64,000 nt of DNA from Tricholoma matsutake. Its lineage: Eukaryota; Basidiomycota; Agaricomycetes; Agaricales; Tricholomataceae. The stretch's first letter is position 1. Each line of letters begins with the position of its first letter. Positions 1 through 9,259 of this stretch are shown here, piece by piece. The notes below the pieces were generated by a model that searched no databases, was not told where the DNA came from, and saw only the letters and a program-made list of their open reading frames with translations. The stretch spans positions 2,232,001 through 2,296,000 of the forward strand of contig AP026544.2 in assembly GCA_026075535.2 (NCBI GenBank). Direction: 5' to 3'. Both the position numbers and the translations under genes were made by a program.

Positions 1-331
1 ATTGGTTGTGACAGCTTGCGCGTGCTAATACCATTTCCGGTAATTAATGATCGATTAATAAATAATCCTGTAGCACCGCTATCCAGCAATGCTTCCACAT
101 TAATTGCTGCATGTGTGTCCACTGTCTTCAATCCCATAGTCAAGGTGATTTTGGGTTCTATCTGTGCAGAGCGAATAAAGAATTTTGGGGTTTTCGGAAA
201 TTGCATGTGGGAATTTTCTTTGTCATGTGATTTGCAACAGTTGTACTCATCAATTTCCTTTTCGGGTTTGCTCTGGGTTTCCTCGGATACTAATACATTG
301 TAACGATTCTGGGTCACCAATGGGGAAACCT
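1..331 (-). pseudogene. Ty3/gypsy retrotransposon aspartic protease region (start of pol), cut by the window edge
   Basis: Read on the minus strand, this stretch encodes a retroviral-type aspartic protease fold. The active-site signature LLDSGATGLFINR is visible near the left edge, preceded by a linker rich in charged residues. The DSG triad is the catalytic aspartate motif that processes Gag-Pol. It continues the gag gene that ends at 332 but lies in a different frame: gag terminates at TGA just where the protease frame takes over, so a one-base indel (or, less likely, programmed frameshifting) separates them. The rest of pol lies outside the window. Motif identity is secure. The element is dead because of damage in gag. 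Confidence 0.8.
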
Positions 332-736
332 TCACTGGGACTCTTCCACAAAATTCTCCTGCTTGCCTTCCTCCTGCTTCACTTCCTCGAATATAGCTCC
401 CCTGATCTTTCTCTTCTGCTTGCAATTTTTAGAGATATGTCCTAACTGCCTACAGTTAAAACATCTAAGTGGGGGTTGTCTCCCCGCTTGATTGATCTCC
501 ATTGCATCTGCTGGTGCTGCTGACTCTGCAACTATAGGTGTCACTGCCATGGCCAGTGGCTGTGCCCTCGGAGTCTGTACCTGAGGTGCTTTGCCTTTCT
601 CAGACTTTCCTCCTGATGGCTTTCCAAATTTGGTATTTCTGTACATCAACTTTGATTCTGCCTGTTCCTGCCGATATTGCCGGTCAAGGCACATTGCCCA
701 ATTATACCACTCATCCAACTTCTCTGGCATGGAATG
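332..736 (-). pseudogene. Ty3/gypsy gag, C-terminal part with zinc knuckle
   Basis: C-terminal half of a gag gene split by the insertion at 737-3592. It holds one CCHC zinc knuckle, CFNCRQLGHISKNC (C-X2-C-X4-H-X4-C), which binds RNA during packaging of the retroelement genome. Basic K/R-rich sequence flanks the knuckle and an acidic EEVKQEEGKQE tail follows it. The reading frame resumes exactly after the 8-bp target duplication of the inserted element (…LHS | HSMPEK…), so the two gag halves were one frame before insertion. The frame ends at 332-334 just before the protease region. Confidence 0.82.
729..736. repeat. Left 8-bp target-site duplication ATGGAATG
   Basis: ATGGAATG directly abuts the left end of the 737-3592 element and is repeated perfectly at 3593-3600. 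Both copies encode the same LHS/HSM gag codons on the minus strand. Confidence 0.9.
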
Positions 737-1851
737 CACCTGATAATCCCACCAATCACCTCTTATTAGAGGTGGAGCTACATATGAGGTCCTCCTCTAA
801 TAAGAGGGAATTAAATGTGTATGGCCCTCCTCCGATAAACCTTGAATAAATATAGTGTACACTCCTCCAAGACATCTACAGCATGTGCCAGACATCAGTA
901 CCTGCCATCAATGTCATCAGCTACCGTCACCATCAAGGCCATCAATCTCTCCCATCACTGTCGGCTTATGTCTGCCCACGTCGGCTAACGTTGTCACTGT
1001 CTCTGACAGCGAGCTCACTATTTCCTTCATTCTGGCCCATTTCCCTTGGCTGCTTTTGCTTACATTAACTACATGTGTACATAGAATGACTACCTGCCAT
1101 CCTTTCTACTTTACCTGCCCTGATAAGCCTACTAGAGCACTACCTTCTTGAAGTGAGAATGAGAGATTGTTGTACTTATGCATGAGGCTCTCCCTTGATA
1201 TCCAGGCCAACAAAATCATGTCAAGGTCTATGTACATGATAGGGATAAGTGCTCTAGCCCATAAGGCAGTGACTACAGTGGGAAAAAAGCGAAAATGTAG
1301 GGGAGGAGGAGAGGGTACCCACTGCTGAGCTGGCATGTGAATCAGGACCAAAGGTGTACAGTCAAAAGGGTGTGAGGGTACCATATAGAGTTGTATACCA
1401 AGTATAGAGACTAGGGGGCCAGTGGGTGGATGTCAAATTATGTGTTAGTGTGATATCAGAGATGGTGACTCACCAGCTCTCCTGTTCATCCCACTGCATG
1501 AATGAGCATCATAAATGCATCATAGAGACCTTACAAACAATGGGGAGAGCCTACCATCAAAGCTACATGGGATAAGATAGTCAAAAAAGCGAAGTAGGGG
1601 TGAGGAGGAGGAATACTTGCTGCATGAGATCCGTGGCACAAAAGCGTTCGCTTTCTTCGTTTTCCAGGTCTATAGGTGAAGTAAATAAAAGGTATGTATG
1701 TATAATGGGATGGGACTGAGGTCCTGGCTCACAGGGGCATGGGTTTCCCATCAACAGAACAGAACTTTGCTCATAATTGGTCACACACCTTTCCTATTGT
1801 CCAAATCTCCTTCTGAGCAGTTAGGGTAGTCACCTACCCTATATTTATAGC
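737..1851 (+). repeat. Left arm of giant terminal inverted repeat
   Basis: 1,115-bp arm matching the reverse complement of 2478-3592 almost perfectly. The inner boundary falls at GCTATAAATATAG, where similarity stops abruptly. Confidence 0.9.
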
Positions 1852-2477
1852 GAACTGGAGGCAGGATGTTCAAGAGAGTGATGATGAATGGTGTGATCAG
1901 GATTGCATGACATTCTACTCGTACTGATCCCTGTATCCGATCACCACTAGACTTCATTGTATTGCACATATCTCACTTGTTACTCCATGAACCGCCTTCG
2001 GTCCTGCTGATGGCCTATGCAATGAATCCCCTTCTATCTATCCCCATCCTCTGATCAATAGCTCGTTGTGTCACTGTTGAGCTATGTTCGAGTTATTGCC
2101 TTTTTTGGAACACTTGCTTCAACCTACCTCTCTAGTGTATGGCATGGCTTCTCCTGCTATCTGGATGGACTATAGCTCAAGTTAACCTCATAAGATATAT
2201 TACTATGCACTATTTTATGTACCATATTGAGAAGCTGAAGCTCTGCTGGCCTTTGGTGAGTGAGTATAACCTATTTCAATATATTGACTCTCCATCCCTC
2301 TTGTACAGACTCATGGACCATTCCAAGGTGTTAATTCTACCTGTAGTACCTTGGTATGCTCGTATATATTGCCACTAATGGGTAATATGACCTGGAATTG
2401 AGTAACAAGGAGATTAGGTGAGTATGTGTAGATCCTATTCTGTAGCTCGAAGTATTGACTATATAGTTGACTTGTAG

Positions 2478-3592
2478 GCTATAAATATAGGGTAGGTGAC
2501 TACCCTAACTGCTCAGAAGGAGATTTGGACAATAGGAAAGGTGTGTGACCAATTATGAGCAAAGTTCTGTTCTGTTGATGGGAAACCCATGCCCCTGTGA
2601 GCCAGGACCTCAGTCCCATCCCATTATACATACATACCTTTTATTTACTTCACCTATAGACCTGGAAAACGAAGAAAGCGAACGCTTTTGTGCCACGGAT
2701 CTCATGCAGCAAGTATTCCTCCTCCTCACCCCTACTTCGCTTTTTTGACTATCTTATCCCATGTAGCTTTGATGGTAGGCTCTCCCCATTGTTTGTAAGG
2801 TCTCTATGATGCATTTATGATGCTCATTCATGCAGTGGGATGAACAGGAGAGCTGGTGAGTCACCATCTCTGATATCACACTAACACATAATTTGACATC
2901 CACCCACTGGCCCCCTAGTCTCTATACTTGGTATACAACTCTATATGGTACCCTCACACCCTTTTGACTGTACACCTTTGGTCCTGATTCACATGCCAGC
3001 TCAGCAGTGGGTACCCTCTCCTCCTCCCCTACATTTTCGCTTTTTTCCCACTGTAGTCACTGCCTTATGGGCTAGAGCACTTATCCCTATCATGTACATA
3101 GACCTTGACATGATTTTGTTGGCCTGGATATCAAGGGAGAGCCTCATGCATAAGTACAACAATCTCTCATTCTCACTTCAAGAAGGTAGTGCTCTAGTAG
3201 GCTTATCAGGGCAGGTAAAGTAGAAAGGATGGCAGGTAGTCATTCTATGTACACATGTAGTTAATGTAAGCAAAAGCAGCCAAGGGAAATGGGCCAGAAT
3301 GAAGGAAATAGTGAGCTCGCTGTCAGAGACAGTGACAACGTTAGCCGACGTGGGCAGACATAAGCCGACAGTGATGGGAGAGATTGATGGCCTTGATGGT
3401 GACGGTAGCTGATGACATTGATGGCAGGTACTGATGTCTGGCACATGCTGTAGATGTCTTGGAGGAGTGTACACTATATTTATTCAAGGTTTATCAGAGG
3501 AGGGCCATACACATTTAATTCCCTCTTATTAGAGGAGGACCTCATATGTAGCTCCACCTCTAATAAGAGGTGATTGGTGGGATTATCAGGTG
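2478..3592 (-). repeat. Right arm of giant terminal inverted repeat
   Basis: Reverse-complement partner of 737-1851. It ends in …GGTGGGATTATCAGGTG, followed directly by the second ATGGAATG duplication (3593-3600). Confidence 0.9.
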
Positions 3593-4293
3593 ATGGAATG
3601 TAGTTGGTAGATAGACTTGAATAAAGAGGGATTTAATCCTGCTTTCAAAGACTCTACCAACACACCTTCTCCCATATCTGTCTGTGAAGCTTCTGCTTTG
3701 AACTGCAAAATAAATTCATCCGCCATTAGGGAACATTGGCGCATGGTTTTTAATTTGGCATTGGCTGTCGCCTTTGGATTAAGGTCCCCAAACTGTGCCT
3801 CCAATCTCTCCAAAAATTCCTTGAAGGTTGCAAATGGTTTATTTCCCATGGCAATTTAATTGATAGCCTTGTTTCTCCAGAACTGTGCTTTCCCCCCCTG
3901 GATATACAAGAGAGCAAACATAATCCTAGACTCAGCTGTACGAAACTCTGGCTTCCTCCCATGGATGTACAATACTATAGAGCTGATGAAAGATTTTGTA
4001 TTCTCCATGGTACCATCAAAGATTTATGGGGGCATGTATTTAGGTAAGCACAGTTTTCCATTTCCGGACTTCTCCCCCATCCCTCCCTCCTGTGACATCC
4101 ACTCCATCATTTCCTCCATCTCATCATCTCTATCTCCTGTTGTCTCTGGCTGTACTTCTGCTTGTCTGGGCTGTGATGCAGTCAACACTGACACTAATTG
4201 CAACATTTGCGCTGTAAGTGCATCAATCTTCACTTCTAGCACTGGCATGGGAACAGGATTAGGACCAGGATTAGAAGTTGAGGGTTCAGACAT
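3593..4293 (-). pseudogene. Ty3/gypsy gag, N-terminal part (matrix/capsid)
   Basis: N-terminal gag, starting MSEPSTSNPG at 4293. A Pro-rich head and an acidic stretch are followed by the retrotransposon gag core: FALLYIQGGKAQFWRNKAI, then FKEFLERLEAQFGDLNPKATA and the MRQCSLMADEFILQFK segment typical of Ty3/gypsy capsid. It forms the particle shell. Two in-frame TAA stops (4024-4026 and 3856-3858) interrupt it, besides the transposon inserted at its 3' end. The family expects one frame continuing into the zinc knuckle at 332-736. Clearly a dead copy. Confidence 0.85.
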
Positions 4294-4801
4294 AATTGTA
4301 AAATCTGTGATGAGTCACTTCTTCGACAATTCAAGACTTCTTCTTCAAAACCTCTCCAAACATTTACAGGTCACATGATAAGGTTTGTCAAGGTTTGGCA
4401 AGGTTTGTCAATCATTTGTCAATGGTTTGTCATTTGTCAGGTGCCTATTTTGGCACTTCAGATCAATACCCCTTCCAACAGTGCCTGATTTCAGAGATAT
4501 CACTGAATTTGGCTTGTAACTAAGAGAGTTGTCTGAATAGAGTAATGTAAATTGTAACTAAACCAGATCCAATCAGTTGTCTGGTTGCAGCTGTCCTAAT
4601 GATGAGTGCTGCCTCTCAATCACTGGTGGTCACAAATATAAGGTGAGGCCTGGCAAAGGCTTACGAAAGAAGAGGTGGTTTACATATGTACAAGTACTTC
4701 CAGCTCGTGCTGAAAGGATGAGTAATCGGATGTGGTGCGGTGAAACAATGATATATGCGCAAGTAAGAGAAGGTGCACTGATATGGGAAGTTGTGTTCTT
4801 C
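4294..4801 (-). other. Gypsy leader and possible LTR remnant upstream of gag
   Basis: No ORF of note. On the minus strand a TATATTT box (about 4635) is followed by sequence ending TTAGTTACA and then the gag leader, as expected for an R-U5/primer-site region, but I could not fix LTR ends or a primer-binding site. Short direct repeats CAAGGTTTGTCAA/TTTGTCAATGG lie at 4381-4440. Confidence 0.35.
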
Positions 4802-5307
4802 TGTTAGGTCGACACCCACTATCTGCTAGCTAGGACCGTGCAGGTTCTCTCTACAAGAAGGGGGTGGGATCCACATGCGTGATGGGGGAATTGACAGTTT
4901 TGATGTGAGGGGTTATTTATAGGTGAGTTTGTTGAGATAGTTAGGCTTTTCACACCACAAGTGTAGGTGGAATACCTAAGAGAACACAACTGGGGTTCCC
5001 TAGGTGTATATTTAGGGTTTATATACTATGTTACATATATTGTACATTGTTGTTACCAATGTGCGCATACAGGCACATACATAGTGATGCGTGTGAAATA
5101 ATATTCTCATGCTATCAAAGTGTAGCGTCATTCGGCATCATTCAGTGTCATGTAGTGTCATTCGGCATCATTCAGTGTCATGTAGTGTCATTCGGCATCA
5201 TTCAGTGTCATGTAGTGTCATTCGGCATCATTCAGTGTCATGTAGCATAGTTCGACATAATAAAATGAAAATGAAATTTTATTAGGTAATGGGGCTGTTT
5301 CCTAACA
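4802..5307 (+). mobile_element. Solo LTR (family with TGTTAGG…CCTAACA ends), copy 1
   Basis: A 506-bp block beginning TGTTAGG and ending CCTAACA, the 7-bp inverted termini of an LTR. It is homologous along its length to 12915-13277, including GACACCCACTATCTGCTAGC near the start, CTCTCTACAAGAAGGGGG, and a polyadenylation-like AATAAAATGAAAATG near the end. No coding region abuts either side, so it is a solo LTR left by recombination. Flanks TCTTC/GATGA do not match, so the target duplication is lost or the ends have been rearranged. It is longer than copy 2 because of an internal 30-bp tandem array. Confidence 0.75.
5127..5246 (+). repeat. 30-bp tandem repeat, four units, inside the LTR
   Basis: Four almost identical units containing TTCGGCATCATTCAGTGTCA follow one another. 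The other LTR copy has only a single degenerate equivalent, so this is a local expansion. Confidence 0.9.
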
Positions 5308-5760
5308 GATGATGAGGATAGGACAGTGAGAGGGATGGCGAGCAGATGGCAAGGGGATGAGACAACAGCACCACCACCACCACCACCACCACCACCACAG
5401 CACCCCCAACCACCACTGCAAGCAACTGCTTGCAGGGTGGAAACGGGGAGCAGCAGGCAAGGTACAATGGGGAGGAATGGGTGCGCCGTGGGGCCAACAA
5501 CAATGGGGAATGAGGGGACAACAATGGCAATCAGGAAGAGGACAAGGACACACAACAATGGCAATGAGGGACGACAGCACCAAACCCCACCCCTCCCCCC
5601 CTCCATTGCATTTTGCATTGGGGGGGGGGGGGGGGGGGGGGGTTTAAATTAAATTAAATTAATATTGTTGGCTGCCCCCTCATGCAACGTGATGGGGGCA
5701 TAATAATTTATGCACTTGCCCCCTCGCATCTTGCATGAGGGTGGTTAAATAATTTTTTTT
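5308..5760 (+). repeat. Structured non-coding repeat family, partial copy 1
   Basis: It carries (CAC)n at 5366-5398, the stem-loop CTGCAAGCA/TGCTTGCAG (5416-5435) flanked by CCACC/GGTGG, then a 23-bp poly(G) run (5620-5642). The terminal small C/G hairpins separated by AT-rich spacers lie at 5674-5698 and 5719-5745. Long frames here are only translated triplet repeats. Same order of parts as the fuller copy at 20.1-21.5 kb. Confidence 0.6.
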
Positions 5761-5814
5761 TTTGAAAATGTGTCGAGTTCCTCAGAAAAGAAAAAATAAC
5801 AAATTTATCAAAGT

Positions 5815-6090
5815 TTTGGTTACAGTCTGTGTGGATTCCATGTGGAATGAGCAGATTCCACATGGAATTCTTCATAATCTGAGTTTTTGGTCACAATCCA
5901 CACAGAATCCACATGGACCAACTCAGACTCCACATGGAATTGCTTACAAATCCCTCTTTGGGGTACCCTATGTGTGGACTCCGCATGGAATCCAAGTAAT
6001 TCTGCATGGAATAAATGGAGTCTGAGTAATTCTGTGTGGAATAAGCGGAGTCTGCACAGAGTCCACAAGGTCACATGGGTGAGTGTAAAC
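5815..6090 (+). repeat. GGAGTCC/CATGGA array with GAGTGTAAAC terminus (SINE-like tail)
   Basis: Degenerate alternation of TGTGGATTCCATGTGGAAT-like and GGAGTCTG motifs, ending GGTGAGTGTAAAC at 6090. The same array and terminus close the tRNA-headed repeats at 8.9, 19.8 and 21.9 kb. Its end abuts the truncated DUF6589-like gene exactly. Confidence 0.6.
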
Positions 6091-7793
6091 TACAGTTGCC
6101 ATGCCTCACAAGACCCAGTTGATTGCTGAAGATCTGACATAGTGAGTGGGGATGAGTTCAAGAGTTGTAACATCATAGGCTCAAGTAACATGTCTTTGCA
6201 TTTGGCATTTGGTAACTTGTAAAGGACTGCAACTGTTCCAGATTGCACTTTGCTCATGGCTCCTAGGGCCTGTTCAATAAAAGTTGATGTTGAAACATTT
6301 ACATTGTCAATCACAAAAGGATGTGGACCCTTTACAACCTTGTGAGCATCCTCAATTGACTGTTCAGCAAGTGTTTCAATCATGGATAAGATGGAGGTGT
6401 AGGACATTGATAGGCATGAATGATTGAGAACATTAATAAGCTGGCGTGATGCACCTGTAGACCATGCCATGAGGCCAAGACCAATTTGGACTTTGCAAGA
6501 GAAAAATGAGTGTAAATCATGAACTTGTGCATTGATTACACTTTGGCCCTGTTATAAGCATGTTAAGATACAAAATATGCCAAGAATATACTAATCTTAC
6601 TGTTCAGCAGTTCCTAGGATTTGCAGACCTCACTTTCTCTTTTGCAGCATGTGCTTCTGTCACAGCCTCCAAAATACAAGACCAGATGGGGGTCATCTTG
6701 CTTGCAATTGGCTCCATTAGTGAATTGATGTCCCAAGTTGAAATAAAGTCTGCAGTAACATCAGTTGTTGACATGTAAAGCTTGGGTTTGGCAGCATCCA
6801 TTTCATCATGTACTGATTCACAGATAAAGTCAATGGCATGGGGCTGCATCCAATCCTTCAAATGCTTCAAACCTTTCTCACTCTTCCAAAGGATATCCAG
6901 GAAATGGCAAAGCCTGTGTGAGTGACCCTCTTAATAAAAAGCATCTCGGAAGGTCACAAATTGGTCCACAGAATTGTTGAAAAGACATGCAACAAACTCC
7001 AGAGGTGTCATTTTGCCATCATGAAGTTGTTCAAGCATATTCTGAGAAATATCCATTACTGACATGGGCTTTGCACAAGCATGAGGAACCTGGAAGGGGT
7101 TGAATGGATGGTAGTTCCAGTTTTCCTTATTATTGGGACTGGAATCCAGAGCCTGAGCATAGCCAAGCCCATCAAATGCAGTCATCTGGACATCAAGAGC
7201 TATCAGAGAGAGTAATGGATCAGGTAGGCATTGCCCAAAGACGAAGGAGTGTTTCCAAATAGGTTGCCAGAGCTTTCCATGAGTGGACCGCAAGATTGGT
7301 ATGCTGGAGACATGTCAGGGCTGTGGCCAATACATGCCAAATAGCTTGAATCAGCTTTGGATGATGCAATGTTGTCATGACAACCACTTTCTACTGGAGA
7401 TGAGTATGAGTATTGATTCCCTTGATGAACACTCTCTTCACATCCCAAGTAGAATAAACTGGAGGGTGTCTGTGGCATTAGCATACCATGATGGCTAGAT
7501 GTAAATGTTGTAGCTTGATTATGGGCTGAGGATCTAGATGGAGCTTGATGACAGTGAAATGTAGAAGTGTTCATGTCCCAAGGTTTTTTGGTTCCCTTGC
7601 CATTTCCTCTAACACATCTCTGGCCATCAAAAAACAGGTTGGGAACATTTGTCTGAAAGGCTCTGCACTCTAGTTCATTCTGATTGTGTTTCTGAGCTCC
7701 AACCGGTGCTTGGCTCAGCTGAGAGGTAGTGGGCATGGTGTATATAGTGGGATGAGTGGTAATTGCAGCACAGAGCACATACACGCTGAACAC
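6091..7793 (-). pseudogene. DUF6589-like fungal gene, broken and truncated
   Basis: Minus-strand protein fragments resembling the DUF6589 family of unknown function, repeated in agaricomycete genomes. In order: a Ser/Asn-rich N-terminus (7793-7203), a segment with DGKMTPLEFVACLFNN (about 7000), HAIDFICESVHDEMDAAKPK and MSTTDVTADF (about 6800), then MAWSTGASRQLINVLNHS and IDNVNVSTSTFIEQAL (6470-6270). A 52-nt intron (6549-6600, GTAAGA…CTTAAC…CAG) separates the last two. Damage: a frameshift near 7250, TAA at 6931, TGA at 6604. The C-terminal half is missing because the array ending at 6090 joins straight onto it. The family name is from memory of conserved motifs. Confidence 0.55.
6549..6600 (-). 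other. Spliceosomal intron (52 nt) in the DUF6589-like pseudogene
   Basis: GTAAGATTAG donor, CTTAAC branch-like sequence and ACAG acceptor on the minus strand. Coding similarity stops and resumes at its edges. Confidence 0.65.
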
Positions 7794-7799
7794 ATTTTG

Positions 7800-8009
7800 A
7801 ATGTGTTGTAAAATTTCTCTAGTTCTTAATTGGGAAGTTGCTCAAACAAAGGCATTCTAGAATGCTTATTCATATTCTCTCGATCATAAGGTTTAACTAT
7901 GGCAATTCAAAGTCAGCTTTACTGGTCCCTATACATTGATGCTTGCTCATGTACTAGGGATAGGTCACCGGTCTAGCTCAGGCACTTGAGCTGATCAAAA
8001 TGGCACTAA
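7800..8009. other. No recognisable feature
   Basis: AT-rich unique-looking sequence between the DUF6589-like remnant and the integrase scrap. No motif recognised. Confidence 0.4.
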
Positions 8010-8450
8010 GTGGCCCTGAGCGACTCTGAGCTGGCTAAGCCAATTGAAATTGCCCAATGTTGTGGGCTCACTGTTCTACTTGTAATTATGCTTCAGTTAT
8101 GCCTTTTAACATCAAGTAAGTCATGTAGACCATCATTACAAAAGAAATATGGCATACTCTTGAGTTTTGTATGGATCCATATCATTGATGAGATTGTTTG
8201 GCTGTTGTGCAAGCCATGTGTTCACTCAAAGGGGGAATACCATTCTCCTTGAGGCAGACTGCACTCGCTGCCGACTCCCATGAGACCATGGGAGTCAATT
8301 AGAATGAACCTCATCAAACCCTTTCCAGAGGCCAAAGGATTTGATTATCTCTGGGTAATCATTTGTTGTCCATCTTCAATGGTACACCTCATACCAGTGA
8401 ACACAATGATGACAGCTTCTGAAATCTTTAGTCAACAGAGTCAAACACAT
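8010..8450 (+). pseudogene. Ty3/gypsy integrase fragment
   Basis: Translates to a piece of the retroviral-type integrase. The second half of the zinc-binding module (LLCKPCVHSKGE) is followed, after an in-frame TGA (8250-8252) in place of an arginine codon, by GRLHSLPTPMRPWES and the core-domain start FDYLWVIICCPSSMVHLIP. The family normally has a catalytic aspartate in I-x-M-D-F just before this; here it reads IRMNL, so that residue is lost (D to N). Nothing else of pol is present. A solitary decayed scrap, not linked to the gag at 1-4.3 kb, which lies on the other strand. Confidence 0.7.
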
Positions 8451-8871
8451 ATACAGAAAATACCAGGGAAAGGGGATTGTGAGAAAGTTGTGTATTGCAG
8501 TTAGAGGACATGACAGTCATATCTCTTTGACAAAACCCTCCTCTTACTTACCTAAGAGAGTTGGGGACACTGAAAACTTAAATTCACTGCGAAAACTTCA
8601 CTTTTACACAGAGTTTTTTTGGAAAAACAAAACATTTTCAAATCCAACATTTGGTAGAAAGTCTGGGATTTGGTAATTCCCATGAGTCCTACCCATGCTG
8701 CCAGGCTTATGTCACTACACTGCCACTTAGATTTGAACCAATCTAGCACTGCCAGCTACAACTCACTCTTCCTCTGCTTCTCACCCCCCAAACTCCTCAC
8801 ATAAAGGTATCCACTACTATCTCAACTATTGTAACCATTCTGCCCTGACACCTGTGCAACCAACTCAGTAA
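8451..8871. other. No recognisable feature
   Basis: Decayed AT-rich sequence without coding signal. It may include more of the dead gypsy element. Confidence 0.4.
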
Positions 8872-9192
8872 CTTACACTCCCCCATATGTTCCACATGGA
8901 TCTGTATGGACTACATGGAGTCCATGCTAGTCCACACAGACTGTGCAGAATCTGTGTTAGTCCATGTGGACTATGTGGAATCCATGCTAGTCATCCATGC
9001 TAGTCCATGCAGACTGTGCAGAATCCATGCTATCAAGTTAATATCTTATGAGTTCCAAGCTTTTCAGAGTTTATGAAAGTCATGAAGTGCCTACAAAATA
9101 AGATTGTGCAGAGCAAGAATTGAACCTAAGACCTCAGGTTAGACCATCACATGACAAACAAGCATGGTCAACCAGCTGAGCCACAGGAGAAC
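8872..9192 (-). mobile_element. tRNA-headed SINE-like element, copy a
   Basis: On the minus strand the element begins CTCCTGTGGCTCAGCTGG, matching a pol III A box in a tRNA-like head. About 60 nt later comes a B-box-like GGTTCAATTCTTG. A short body (ATTTTGTAGGCACTTCATGA…) follows, then an array of TCCATGTGGACT/GGATTC motifs, and the terminus GGGGGAGTGTAAG. The copy at 21600-21890 has the same head, body and terminus. No ORF. Pol III-type head plus conserved 3' end are the hallmarks of a SINE. Confidence 0.7.
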
Positions 9193-9259
9193 TATTTGTT
9201 ACTAATATAAAGTTTATTTATAACACTCAAACTCAAACTCAAACTCAATTATTTAAACC
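9193..9259. repeat. CTCAAACTCAAA short tandem repeat
   Basis: ACTCAAACTCAAACTCAA at 9228-9246 in AT-rich sequence between a SINE head and the structured repeat. Confidence 0.5.

Larger units (their letters stand above)
737..3592. mobile_element. Non-autonomous DNA transposon with giant (about 1.1 kb) terminal inverted repeats
   Basis: A 2,856-bp insertion in gag. Positions 737-1851 are repeated in reverse at 2478-3592, so every position i pairs with 4329-i; I saw one mismatch near 830. The arms enclose a 626-bp unique centre (1852-2477). The ends begin CACCTGATAATCCCACC and are followed by the palindrome-like CCTCTTATTAGAGG. A perfect 8-bp target duplication flanks it. Open frames of 61, 67, 92 and 98 codons occur twice because of the symmetry but resemble no known protein. 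An 8-bp duplication fits hAT, P and Zisupton/KDZ-type elements; the CACCT terminus does not fit the usual hAT start. No transposase is visible, so it must have been moved in trans. Arm identity implies a recent insertion or arm homogenisation. Confidence 0.9.

Noticed and set aside
332..334. Programmed frameshift between gag and protease
   Set aside because: Cannot be excluded, but the gag also has two TAA stops and an insertion, so simple decay is the cheaper explanation.
737..3592. Giant palindrome as assembly artefact
   Set aside because: A precise 8-bp duplication at both ends and a unique 626-bp centre point to a real insertion, although long reads should confirm it.
4802..5307. LTR at 4.8-5.3 kb as the 5' LTR of the gag element at 0-4.3 kb
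   Set aside because: No primer-binding site at the junction, polyadenylation-like signal points the other way, and a homologous LTR stands alone at 12.9 kb.
5357..5652. Long frames rich in His, Pro, Val or Gly around 5.3-5.6, 10.5-10.8, 20.1-20.4 and 25.1-25.6 kb
   Set aside because: They are translations of CAC/GTG triplet and CCACC repeats, open on several frames at once, with no conserved residues.
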